Of a stretch of 64,000 nt of DNA, positions 53,612 to 62,002 are shown in pieces (position 1 is the stretch's first letter; each line of letters opens with the position of its first letter). The position numbers were made by a program, and so were the translations under genes. Source of the DNA: Sandaracinus amylolyticus (lineage in GTDB: Bacteria; Myxococcota_A; Polyangia; Polyangiales; Sandaracinaceae); assembly GCF_021631985.1 (NCBI RefSeq), contig NZ_CP070225.1, forward strand, positions 10,044,001 through 10,108,000, given 5' to 3'. The notes beneath the pieces are model-generated. The model was not told where the DNA came from, ran no database searches, and worked only from the letters and a program-made list of their open reading frames with translations.

Positions 53612-54232
53612 ATGAACAAACCGTACGTACAGACTACTCGCTCCGAACCTCGAATCACGTTCAGTGCGCTCGCAAAGCTGCTCGTTCCGCACACGCTCGA
53701 TGCTCACGAGAGCATCGTCAAAACATGCAAGTACCCGCCGACTGCGAAGGTCATCAACTACAAGGATGGCATTCAGTGGCTCATCGGGATCGTCGTCGGC
53801 GATGGCAAGACTGGTGGCACGCTCGAAGCTCACGAGCGCGAGGTTGTGGACATCGTGAAGGCAGATCCCATACGGCTACCGAAGGGCGTCACGGCTGCGC
53901 GCGTCCCCCAATCGAGCGCGAAGTGGTACCTGGAAGACGTCGAGATCTCGATGGTGCCTGACCTCATCCTGTCAGGTCCGAAAGGCGTCGGGGTTCTCAA
54001 GTTCCACGTCAACAAGGAGCCGCTGCCGCGAGGTGTTGGCCCGACGATGGCTGCTCTCCTGTATCACTACGAGAGCGTCGAGAGACAGACACCGAACGTG
54101 GTTCCTGAGTACTGCCTCGTGTACGACGTCAGATCCAAGAAGTTCCACAAGCCGAGCGGAACCACGAGCAGTCTCGTGGATCGCGCTCGTGCAGCATGCC
54201 GATTCGTCGCGTACGCCTGGGACCGCGTGTGA
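53612..54232 (+). CDS. Unknown accessory protein with relatively low GC
   Basis: 206 residues from ATG 53612, no clear ribosome site. Codon use is less G/C-biased than in surrounding chromosomal genes, suggesting transfer. Middle segment SMVPDLILSGPKGVGVLKFHVNKEPL, followed by PTMAALLYHYESVE, loosely recalls PD-(D/E)xK nuclease spacing, but the expected acidic residue before the lysine is absent, so this is weak. Lies between the minisatellite and an IS remnant. Confidence 0.55.
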   Translation: MNKPYVQTTRSEPRITFSALAKLLVPHTLDAHESIVKTCKYPPTAKVINYKDGIQWLIGIVVGDGKTGGTLEAHEREVVDIVKADPIRLPKGVTAARVPQSSAKWYLEDVEISMVPDLILSGPKGVGVLKFHVNKEPLPRGVGPTMAALLYHYESVERQTPNVVPEYCLVYDVRSKKFHKPSGTTSSLVDRARAACRFVAYAWDRV

Positions 54233-54370
54233 CCGACGCAAAGCCAGTCTGTCGATCAGCAGGCGAACCGGACGCGCCCACGACCGACGGACCGCGCATG
54301 CATAGCGGACCAACAAGCCTCTGTCCCCGCCTGCCGAGGCATATCCCGCGGGGTGCCGCTGCCGATGCCG

Positions 54371-54867
54371 AGTGACAAGGGGACGCCGTTCGGTCGACGG
54401 CAATCGGAGCTCCCTCGGCTCAGCGTGTGGTGGATCAAGTCGGGGATCACTCCGGAGCGAATCGAGCGGGGTCACCCGAGCAGAACGATCGGCACGAGCG
54501 GATGCACCGGACGCTGACGGCCGGTGTCGCGTCGCCGCCGCGCCCCGAGTGGGGAGAGCAGAAGGGTCCACTTGATGCGTTCCGTCTCGAGCTCAACGAG
54601 GTGCGTTGGCGCAGCGAACGCTGGCCTCGGTTATCAGCCGAGTGCGCGTCGCTTGCCGGACACGACGTCGACCCGGAGTACCCGGACGACTTCGAAGTTC
54701 GCCGCCCTCGCAAGAGCGGCGGCCTCTGCATGGACTACGGGAAGGTCGGTCTCGGCGTTGTGCTCGCCGAGGAGTGCATCGGGATACCGATGCTCGTGGA
54801 CGAAACGGTTACCCACGACTCCGCTTGCACACGAGCGCCCGCAACTTGCACACCCCTGCCTCCCTGA
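54371..54867 (+). pseudogene. IS481-like transposase remnant, frameshifted
   Basis: Translation from 54371 gives SDKGTPFGRRQ, then RLSVWWIKSGITPERIERGH, matching the DNG-PF / LS-WWI-LGI-PERI-PGHP block of IS481-type integrases. At 54478 the frame shifts by one base and continues EQNDRHERMHRTL, PLDAFRLELNEVR and YPDDFEVRRPRKSGG with VLAEECIG, the usual C-terminal sequence. The N-terminal catalytic part is missing and key residues are mutated, so this is a decayed fragment. Terminal inverted repeats were not found. Confidence 0.75.
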
Positions 54868-54884
54868 TCGACGATGATCCTGCC

Positions 54885-55685
54885 GTGAGCGTCGTGCTTG
54901 ATTGGTCACTGATCGACGACCTTCGACGAGCGATCGCGCGCGGCCGCGCTCTTCCGGAGGTGTTCGGCGACGTCGCGCTGGGCGCCGCCTTCGAACTCGC
55001 ATGCGCGTGCGAAGCGGGAGACGCCGCGCTGCGCGATGCTGTGACGCGATGGTCGATCGCATCGGGGGTTCTGCGCTCGTCCGTGCGTGCGCTCGCCGGA
55101 CACGCGTCGCCTGTGCCGGATCCCTTCGGCGTGCCGACGTCTGAGATCCGCCCGGCGCCTCGTGACGGGCGCGACATGGACGACCATCTGTGGACCGAGC
55201 ATCGCGAGCGTTTTCACCGTTCACTCGTTCATCTCGCCGGACTGCCCGCAAGGACTGCGCGAGCAGTGGGCGGCGCGTACGCGGAGATGGCTGACAACAT
55301 CATCTCGCACGCGTCGTCAGACGGGAGTCCGACTCGTTCTCTCGTTGGGTTCCGCGTTTCCTCGACGGAGTTCGAGTTCGCCGTTGCTGACACCGGGAGG
55401 GGCATTCGAGCTTCGCTGCACGAGCGACCGGAGCACCGACGTCTGATCAACCACGTCGATGCTCTGGATGCTGCCGTGCGTGGTGGTGCGACGCGCCGGG
55501 CGCACGCCGCCGGAGGTGGCTTCAACGACCTCCACATCGCCCTGGCCGACCTCAACGCGGTTCTGCGCTTTCGTACGGGCGACGCCGCGCTCACTCTCGA
55601 CGGCCGTGGTGCAGACCGAATTGCAGCGCGCTCGGCCTCGCCGATGATGGATGGCTTCCAGCTCAGCGTGGTTTGTCGCTGTTGA
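54885..55685 (+). CDS. GHKL-type ATPase, first gene of an accessory cassette
   Basis: 266 residues from GTG 54885. Residues 1-120 are a novel helical N-terminal region (FELACACEAGDAALRDAVTR). The ATPase part shows the N-box AYAEMADNIISHAS (Glu134, Asn138), G1 box ADTGRGI (169-174) and a glycine lid HAAGGGFNDLHI (about 207-218). No HisKA helix, so it is not a classical sensor kinase. Paired with the STAS-like gene 46 bases downstream, suggesting a partner-switch-like relation. Upstream boundary is the IS remnant. Confidence 0.75.
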   Translation: MSVVLDWSLIDDLRRAIARGRALPEVFGDVALGAAFELACACEAGDAALRDAVTRWSIASGVLRSSVRALAGHASPVPDPFGVPTSEIRPAPRDGRDMDDHLWTEHRERFHRSLVHLAGLPARTARAVGGAYAEMADNIISHASSDGSPTRSLVGFRVSSTEFEFAVADTGRGIRASLHERPEHRRLINHVDALDAAVRGGATRRAHAAGGGFNDLHIALADLNAVLRFRTGDAALTLDGRGADRIAARSASPMMDGFQLSVVCRC

Positions 55686-55713
55686 ACGACTCGTCTTGAC
55701 CGTCGCGCAACCT

Positions 55714-55734
55714 CATGCTTCATTCTGAAGTATG
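55714..55734 (+). promoter_or_regulatory. Operator-like imperfect palindrome covering the STAS/wHTH start codon
   Basis: CATGCTTCA (55714-55722), TTC, TGAAGTATG (55726-55734): arms match at 8 of 9 positions. The final ATG is the start codon at 55732. An upstream TTGACC (55696-55701) sits 17 bases before TTCATT (55719-55724), so transcription might begin at or very close to the ATG (possible leaderless message). Autoregulation by the encoded winged-helix domain is inference. Confidence 0.5.
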
Positions 55735-56352
55735 AAGTTCGCGCGCGTGACGGTTCCGGTCGCCAGAGCGCCGGCCGACGTGGCGGGGGCATCGGTGGGC
55801 CTCCTCCATCGGCGTGTGATCGATGACGTTCTTCGTGCCGAGTCGCGGGATCCGCGCTTGCTGGTGCTGGATTTCGCGCCGGTGAGGTCCGCGACCGCCA
55901 GCTACTTGAAGGTCTTCTGGCTTTCCGTTGTGCGCGCTGGCGAGCGTTGGATGCAGGCGCAGGCGTCGGTCGCGATCGAGGGCGAGCCGCCGACGGTCGA
56001 CGTCTACCCGGTTCTCACGAATCTCACCGAGGACGTTCGCGAGGAGTTTGCCGTGCTCGCGAAGGCGGAGGGCGTTTGCGCGATCGAGGCGCGTCTTCCG
56101 CGCGACTCCGAACTGGGCGTCGTGCACGTGCACGGGGTGCTGGAGCCGTCCGTGCGAGAGACGATTCTTGCGCTGAGTATGCACGGCCCGGTATCGGCGG
56201 CTGCGCTCCACGCGGCTCAGGGCTCCAAGCTCGCTGCAACGGCGTGGAACAACCGCTTGAACGAGCTCTGCCGGCTACGCCTCGCCACGCGGCGCAAGGT
56301 CGGTCGGCAGATGGTCTATGAGCTCATCGCGCGCGAGGTGGTGTATGGGTGA
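55732..56352 (+). CDS. STAS-like (DUF4325-type) protein with C-terminal winged helix
   Basis: 206 residues. N-terminal half has a STAS-like core: RLLVLDFAPVRSATASYLKVF, with the strand-loop-helix spacing of DUF4325. C-terminal 75 residues form a probable winged helix-turn-helix: HGPVSAAALHAAQGSKLAAT, NRLNELCRLRLATRRKVGRQ and MVYEL. Follows the GHKL ATPase and overlaps the next gene by 8 bases. Inference: DNA-binding partner controlled by the ATPase, perhaps repressing its own cassette. Confidence 0.65.
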   Translation: MKFARVTVPVARAPADVAGASVGLLHRRVIDDVLRAESRDPRLLVLDFAPVRSATASYLKVFWLSVVRAGERWMQAQASVAIEGEPPTVDVYPVLTNLTEDVREEFAVLAKAEGVCAIEARLPRDSELGVVHVHGVLEPSVRETILALSMHGPVSAAALHAAQGSKLAATAWNNRLNELCRLRLATRRKVGRQMVYELIAREVVYG

Positions 56353-56740
56353 GGCGTGGCGACGGTTACGTGCTTCTCGCTACCGCCAGCAAGAGGACCG
56401 CGCGGTGATCGCTCTCGTCGCCCCGAGCTTGGAGCGCCTCTGGCGCGCGACGCTCGCCGGGACCGAGCTAGTGTGCAATCCGAAGGTGCCGCGCGACTCC
56501 GTTCCTGTCGGAGAACGCGCCGTGCTGCTGCTCAAGCCGGGCGGGGCGACGATCCTCGACGGAGCGACCGAACTCGGGGAGCTGGACACTGGCTCGATCG
56601 CACTGCTTGACGCCGGGCTGCGCGATATCGGGCCGGTCGCGAGAACGCTGACGTGCATTTCCGTGCGAATTACGCGAATCGGCACGTTCTCCAACGAGTT
56701 CAGTGTCTCACTGTGTGGGGATCCCGATGAGCCGGCGTAG
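56345..56740 (+). CDS. Small beta-rich protein of unknown function in the cassette
   Basis: 131 residues from ATG 56345, overlapping the upstream gene by 8 bases and the downstream gene by 14. Basic N-terminus (RRLRASRYRQQEDRAVIALV), then short beta strands (RAVLLLKPGGATILDG, ARTLTCISVRITRIGTF). No motif recognised. Tight overlaps show it is an integral part of the four-gene unit. Confidence 0.6.
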   Translation: MGEAWRRLRASRYRQQEDRAVIALVAPSLERLWRATLAGTELVCNPKVPRDSVPVGERAVLLLKPGGATILDGATELGELDTGSIALLDAGLRDIGPVARTLTCISVRITRIGTFSNEFSVSLCGDPDEPA

Positions 56741-57881
56741 TCTTCCGACGCTCGACGCGGCGACTGCCCCCGCGGGACTCTGCGCGACGTGCGGCTATCG
56801 AGAGCCCTGTGGCGGGCTCGACGAGCCGTCGCTCTTCGGATGCTTCGTGGATTGCGGAGGCGCGTGCGCGCGTGCCGCCGGTGGACGCTGCGACTACACC
56901 TGTCCGAAACGGCCTGCGCAGTTCGCGAGACGTTGGGCCGAGGTCGGTGGACTGCCGATCGCGTACCCGGCGGCGCCTCTGGTCGGGCCAGTGTCGGACC
57001 TTCCGCGGTACGTCCCGTTCATTCGGCACGGCTCGCGGCGCGAGATGACCCTGGAGCTGAAGCACGTCGCGGTGCCGACCTTCGAGCTGGTGTCGGGTGC
57101 CGGGCGGCAATACGGTCCTCGTGCGCGGGATGGCCGCGACCTGCGCCGGCGACTGGTGTTGCGTCCCGATGCGCAGGTCCTGTTCGTAAGCGTCGCACGC
57201 GATCCCGAAATCGAACGATATTGGGCACACGCGACGGAATTGAACCTGCCCGAACGCTTGGCCGCACTGGGCCTGTGGGGCATGACCGCTCCCAACTTCT
57301 CGTTCTTCGACGACATGCCGCGGACGCAGATCCTCTACAATACTGCCAGGATCGTGCGCGCCACTGAGGCCTTGTCGAAGGCCGGTGTGCCGTCCGTCCT
57401 CCACCTGAACGCGCTCACGAAAGCCGATCTGCGATTCTGGGTATCGCTGCTTCGAGATCATCCTCAGATGGTCTACGTCGCTAAGGAGTTCCAGACCGGC
57501 GCGCGCAGCGATCGCGTGCGTGCCGAGCGCATGATTGACGGTCTGGAGTTCATCCAAGCGCGAGTGCCGCAAGAGCTCAGACCCATCGTCATTGGTGGCA
57601 CGCAGTACACGCGACGTCTGGTGTCGTCCTTCCCTCGCGCGACGTTCATCGATTCGCGGCCGTTCATGAACGCAGTGAACCGACAGCGCTTCGTCTTCGA
57701 CGCTGCTGGGGCACGCTGGGAGAAGTGTCCGACTGCGCCCGATGAGCCGATCGACGATCTGCTCGCGAGCAACATCGCGGCATACAGTCGGTATGTCGCT
57801 GCACTCGGAAACGGTGCAATCGACGATGCTGCGGCGGCCTGTGTTGAAGCGTCTGACGAATCTCTCACCGAAGACGAATGA
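56727..57881 (+). CDS. Cys-cluster protein with DUF4417-like domain
   Basis: 384 residues from ATG 56727. The N-terminus has eight cysteines at 19, 22, 28, 39, 43, 47, 55 and 59 (CATCGYREPC, CFVDCGGAC, CDYTC), a likely zinc or Fe-S site. The C-terminal half carries NFSFFDDMPRTQILYNTARI and a following GVPSVLHLNALTKADLRFW, reminiscent of DUF4417 proteins of phages and mobile elements. Last gene of the cassette, with no terminator seen. Function unknown; a metal-dependent effector is one possibility. Confidence 0.55.
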   Translation: MSRRSLPTLDAATAPAGLCATCGYREPCGGLDEPSLFGCFVDCGGACARAAGGRCDYTCPKRPAQFARRWAEVGGLPIAYPAAPLVGPVSDLPRYVPFIRHGSRREMTLELKHVAVPTFELVSGAGRQYGPRARDGRDLRRRLVLRPDAQVLFVSVARDPEIERYWAHATELNLPERLAALGLWGMTAPNFSFFDDMPRTQILYNTARIVRATEALSKAGVPSVLHLNALTKADLRFWVSLLRDHPQMVYVAKEFQTGARSDRVRAERMIDGLEFIQARVPQELRPIVIGGTQYTRRLVSSFPRATFIDSRPFMNAVNRQRFVFDAAGARWEKCPTAPDEPIDDLLASNIAAYSRYVAALGNGAIDDAAAACVEASDESLTEDE

Positions 57882-58164
57882 CGACGCTACGAGCTGATCG
57901 GCGCTCTACTTCGCAGCACCCGCGTCGCTGAGAAAGGCGTCGGCGTGATCGGAGGCGGCGCGACAGGCCGTGTGTCGCGGGACGCGAGCGCTGTCGTGTT
58001 CTGGGCACGACTCGCACGCTGCGCGTGTTCGGGACCGCGTCACCGTTTCGCCCATCGAGCGCGCACTGCAAGCTCGTGCCTCGGGGCCGCGACGGCGATC
58101 GTGTCGTTCACCGAAGCTCTACTCGTCGAGCGCGAGAACTTACGACCTACGATGGGTCTGCGCG
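57882..58164. other. Gap between convergent cassette and XRE gene
   Basis: 283 bases with no ORF of convincing coding character and no perfect hairpin that I can see. The two flanking genes converge here. Confidence 0.5.
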
Positions 58165-60117
58165 CTAAGCACGCGGCTTGTAAAACGCCGTGAACGCGTT
58201 CGCAATGAGCCCGTGGCGCGAGATGACGCGCATCGTGGATCTGGTAGACCGCTCTACAAGCCGGTAGTTGTCGTCATCGATCTCCAGGTCCGAGTGCAGT
58301 TCATTTCGAAACAGTGCTCTCACCAGGGCCGCGCATGAGTCGACAGAACGAGCAACCAGAATCCCGTTGAGCACGCCGGTGCTAAGGATGACCTGGAGTG
58401 CGAGGGGATGCTGCTCTCGAAAGGTCTTGGACCGGCGTTCGAACATCACCGTCGTCGCCACGAAGATTCCAATCAGGTGGCGTCGAACCTCGGGAGCCGG
58501 AGCGACGTCCTCCCCACGGCGAATAACGGCATCAAGCCAGGCCCGATAGGCGCCGCGCTCGTCCTCAGGAATGCGGCCAGTTTCCCCGTAAAGGTCAAAG
58601 TCTGCCCAGTGCTGTCGCGTCGCACGGAGGATGACGTCATCCGTTGCTCCGATGAGCCGGATGGTGATGAGGCGCGCGAGCAGAGACTGGGCGTCCATCG
58701 TCTCGTCGAGTTCCCGATCATCTTCATTCCCCTCGCGCGCGACGAGAGACTGAAGGTCGGCTCGCGTCTTGGCACCGAGCGATTCGCTGTCGATGAGGTC
58801 GGGAACGAAGAGCCGGGGGACATAGACGATCACGGGCTTGCCCTGACCCAGAGCTACTGAGGCTTCGGAGTCCTTTCCGAACGTGTCGCTCTTCTGGGCC
58901 ATGTAGATCGTCATCGAGGAGCGCTTCAACATGAGCGCTTCAACGAGACCCTTGGCGACGCGATCCTCGATCCACGACTGCGTCGGGTTGAAATGCCTGA
59001 GCCTCAGCGACTCAATCGTTGGATTCCTGAACAATTCGGAGCAGAAACTGTTGACGGACACGAAGTCCGCGTCGGATCGCATCGAAGTTGCAACGTAGAC
59101 GTCGAGATGGTCCGCGGCGAGGTAGTGAGCCAGGTTGCGCTGAGCTCGGGCCTGCGTATCAGCCATGCGCGCCAGATCGGAATCTTCCTTCGGCGCAAGG
59201 AAGTCGGCCTCACGGCGAAGCTGATCCGGGTCAGGGGCGAAAAGAGGCGACAGAAATCCGTGTTGAATGTTCGAATTGAACTTGCGCAACAGCGAATCCA
59301 TTTTTCGCCGACGCTTCTCACTAAACTGATCGAGTGCCGACTTGTCCGCTGCCAGCGCGTCGGCCAGTTCGCGCAGGAAGCTGGCCAGCAGCGTACGCTC
59401 TCCGTGTTCTTGACGGGCCCGCTCTGCTGAAATGTAGCCGAGGTCCGGCAAACGTTCGTCCGGGATGGTCTCGATAACCGACCACGGAGCTCGGACTCTG
59501 TAGGCGTCGTCCTTTCGCGGCGAGATCGCGGAGAGTTCTTGTTCGAGTGTCGGCGTGGTCGAGAGCTGGTCGTATGCCTGCTCGAAAGTGCTGAACAGCC
59601 TAATCGCGTCCTTTTGATACGCACGAACGTGGGCGAGTAGCTCCGCCGGGGACCTGATCGCGTCAGGCCCAAGATATCGGTCGAAGAACGCACGGGAGCA
59701 CTGCCGCACGTCGTAGAAGACGAGGACGGAGTTAAATGCGTCGAATGCTTGGTCCGGAGTGCGCACGGTGCGGAACAGCGCAAGCACCGCCGTGTCGGCG
59801 ACGGATACGGTGTGCTCGTCGTGTGCGCGAAGCGTTACGACACGCCCCACCAGTTCCATGAGTGCCTCCTCGAAGGCAAGACGTCGCTGATAGTCGTCGT
59901 TGAGGAAGCTCTTCCAGTATCGATTCGGGATCGCCAGGGCTTCACAGATCTGGGCCAGGACCTCGCTGGCCGGTAGGCGACGGCCCTGCTCGAGGTGCGC
60001 AACAACGGACCGGTTCGTCGGCGGGTTCACTGCTTTGGCGACGGCGTCTTGGGAGAGCCCCTTTTGCTCGCGCGCCGCTTGGACCTGCTCGCCCAGTTCC
60101 TGGAGTGTCACAGACAT
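58165..60117 (-). CDS. XRE-HTH protein with deoxyribosyltransferase/TIR-like domain
   Basis: 650 residues. Residues 6-60 are a Cro/C1-type helix-turn-helix (REQKGLSQDAVAKAV, HLEQGRRLPASEVLAQICEA). A long helical middle (70-335) follows. Residues about 338-437 contain LDVYVATSMRSDADF and KSDTFGKDSEASVALGQGKP followed by VIVYVP, with Glu418, resembling nucleoside deoxyribosyltransferase/TIR-like Rossmann domains that cleave nucleosides or NAD. A helical C-terminus completes it. Size and make-up suggest a self-contained defence or abortive-infection effector; the activity is inferred. Confidence 0.65.
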   Translation of the reverse strand: MSVTLQELGEQVQAAREQKGLSQDAVAKAVNPPTNRSVVAHLEQGRRLPASEVLAQICEALAIPNRYWKSFLNDDYQRRLAFEEALMELVGRVVTLRAHDEHTVSVADTAVLALFRTVRTPDQAFDAFNSVLVFYDVRQCSRAFFDRYLGPDAIRSPAELLAHVRAYQKDAIRLFSTFEQAYDQLSTTPTLEQELSAISPRKDDAYRVRAPWSVIETIPDERLPDLGYISAERARQEHGERTLLASFLRELADALAADKSALDQFSEKRRRKMDSLLRKFNSNIQHGFLSPLFAPDPDQLRREADFLAPKEDSDLARMADTQARAQRNLAHYLAADHLDVYVATSMRSDADFVSVNSFCSELFRNPTIESLRLRHFNPTQSWIEDRVAKGLVEALMLKRSSMTIYMAQKSDTFGKDSEASVALGQGKPVIVYVPRLFVPDLIDSESLGAKTRADLQSLVAREGNEDDRELDETMDAQSLLARLITIRLIGATDDVILRATRQHWADFDLYGETGRIPEDERGAYRAWLDAVIRRGEDVAPAPEVRRHLIGIFVATTVMFERRSKTFREQHPLALQVILSTGVLNGILVARSVDSCAALVRALFRNELHSDLEIDDDNYRLVERSTRSTMRVISRHGLIANAFTAFYKPRA

Positions 60118-60248
60118 CGTAGTAGGCCTTTCGTTTGGTATCGGTAGATCGCAGAAGCCTGTATTTGGGGCGCCCAGATTTCACTCTGAAGAGAGCGCCG
60201 GTCTCTCGGTCGTAGGGAATGATGCGCTACGAGTTCGACGTGATCGCT

Positions 60249-61895
60249 CTATCCCGCTGCCCTTTTCGTCTCCTGGTACAGCCACGCAGGCATCGGCGTC
60301 TCCAGGTCCCACTCGATCTGCATCGGTCTCGCACCCCGATGCGAGCGATAGAACCCTCGCCCCAAGTGCACGTACGGCATCGTCTCGCCGCGATCTCCCG
60401 TCCTGCGCTGGCGCACGAAGAGGAGGACGTTGTTCTTCGCGCCCGGCCTCGCGCTGATGTAGCGGCGGCCGGTCGGCGCGTCCTCGTGGGCGATGCTCTG
60501 GCTCTCCCAGTGAAAGCGCGTCGGGCTGATGGGGTAGTCGTCGTAGAGCGTGGTGGGCGTGTAGTGCTTCTCGCTCTTCTCCAACGTGATGAAGAGCAAC
60601 TCGGTGCTGCGGCGCGGGACGTGGAAGACGCCAGTCTGGATGCGCTTCACTCCACCCTTGTCGCTGCGCTCGTCGATGCCGGCGAGGACCTCGTCGAGGG
60701 TGTACGTCACGTGGGTCAGGAGCGGCAGATCGCCGAGCGCGCCGCCGAGGCGGCCACCGAGCCAGCGCGAGCGATCCGCGAGGACCGCGAGGAGCTGCGC
60801 GAGCTCGCGGCGTAGCGCGGGGCGGGACCAGAGGTGCGCCCACGCCTGGTCCATCCCGGCGTACGAATGCCGCACCCAGCCGAGCAGGACGAAGAGCCAG
60901 CGCTGCATCGCGTCGCCCGCATCGGGCGCGGGAGGAGCGCTCCGCGACACCAGGCTCAAGAGGCCATTCAGGCGCTCGGTGTCGTCGACGTGCAGCAAAC
61001 GCGACAGCGCACGCGAGACTTGCTGGTCCTCGGCGCTCTCGAGCTCGGCCTTCTCGAAGCCAGCCTCGCGACGCATGCGGGTGAACGTCCAGGCCGGCGT
61101 GCCTCCCGCGTACACGTCCTCCAGCTCGGCGCCGGTCTCGCGCAGGAAGGTCGCGAGGTCGACGTCGCCGAGCTCGCGCAGATCCTCGACGAGCGCGCGC
61201 TTGCCGAGGCCGAGCGCGTGCTCGACGTTCTCCAGCACCGCCTGCTGCGAGACGCGATCGAGCTGGATGACGCAGCCGCTGGGCAGCGAGGGGAAGCCGC
61301 GCTCGATCTCGCTCTTCACGCTCCGGCGGGTGCCGCCGACGATCGCGCGGTAGCGCAGGTCGAACCGGAAGCGGCGGTGCGCGCCGCCGATGAAGTCGAG
61401 GACGGTGAGGCAGTCCTTGCGCGACTTGAGGAACGGGCAGAGCAAGTCGAGGCGGTCCGTCGACGCGAGCTCGCGGTTCACCTCGGGGCCCAGCGAGACG
61501 TCGTGGCGGCCGTTGACCAAGAGGTCGCTGGTGGCGAGCGGGATCTCGGGCCGCGCGGTCGCCGCGGGGTCGCGCACCGCGAGGAGGCGCGCGCCGGGCG
61601 GGACGACGTGATCGTCGGCGCTCGCGCCCGAGCCCGGCACGTCCTCGAGCACCGCGAGCACGCGGTTCGTCAGCTCGAGCTGGCGGGTCAGCGCGTCGTC
61701 GCGCGAGGAGGAGAACGCCGCGAGCGCGTGGACGAGCCGCCCGTGGATCAACCGCGCGAGGGTGCGTGGGGAGTCGGCTGGGTCGAGCGGCTCGGTCTCG
61801 TGGAGGTCGGGCGGCAGCGAGGACAGCGAGCCCTGCAGCGCGGCCGTGACGGGCGCGTCGTAGACGCCGGGGACGAGTGGACGCCGAGCTGTCAC
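60249..61895 (-). CDS. DUF3427 protein lacking the helicase core
   Basis: 548 residues from a GTG. Residues 115-155 match the N-terminal PLD-like part of DUF3427 helicases (LLVNGRHDVSLGPEVNRELA, TDRLDLLCPF). Residues from about 158 match the post-helicase part (DCLTVLDFIGGAHRRFRFDL; GFPSLPSGCVIQLDRV), and about 400-548 form the DUF3427 domain (ISPTRFHWESQSIAHED; ISARPGAKNNVLLFVRQ). The DEAD-box ATPase motifs expected between are absent: the frame jumps at about residue 156 (near 61415-61430). It is either an in-frame deletion derivative or a remodelled nuclease. Confidence 0.68.
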   Translation of the reverse strand: MTARRPLVPGVYDAPVTAALQGSLSSLPPDLHETEPLDPADSPRTLARLIHGRLVHALAAFSSSRDDALTRQLELTNRVLAVLEDVPGSGASADDHVVPPGARLLAVRDPAATARPEIPLATSDLLVNGRHDVSLGPEVNRELASTDRLDLLCPFLKSRKDCLTVLDFIGGAHRRFRFDLRYRAIVGGTRRSVKSEIERGFPSLPSGCVIQLDRVSQQAVLENVEHALGLGKRALVEDLRELGDVDLATFLRETGAELEDVYAGGTPAWTFTRMRREAGFEKAELESAEDQQVSRALSRLLHVDDTERLNGLLSLVSRSAPPAPDAGDAMQRWLFVLLGWVRHSYAGMDQAWAHLWSRPALRRELAQLLAVLADRSRWLGGRLGGALGDLPLLTHVTYTLDEVLAGIDERSDKGGVKRIQTGVFHVPRRSTELLFITLEKSEKHYTPTTLYDDYPISPTRFHWESQSIAHEDAPTGRRYISARPGAKNNVLLFVRQRRTGDRGETMPYVHLGRGFYRSHRGARPMQIEWDLETPMPAWLYQETKRAAG

Positions 61896-62002
61896 TCGAG
61901 AAGAGACCGTAGCGAATCGCGAAGAGCGTGTACAGGGACGCTGGGCTCGTCCGCTGTCGCTGTCCGCGCCGCCCCCGCGGTCCTACTCGCTCCGCGCGTC
62001 CG

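Noticed and set aside
57945-58338. Small plus-strand ORFs between the cassette and the XRE gene
   Set aside because: Poor composition, no ribosome site and overlap with the coding end of the XRE gene.
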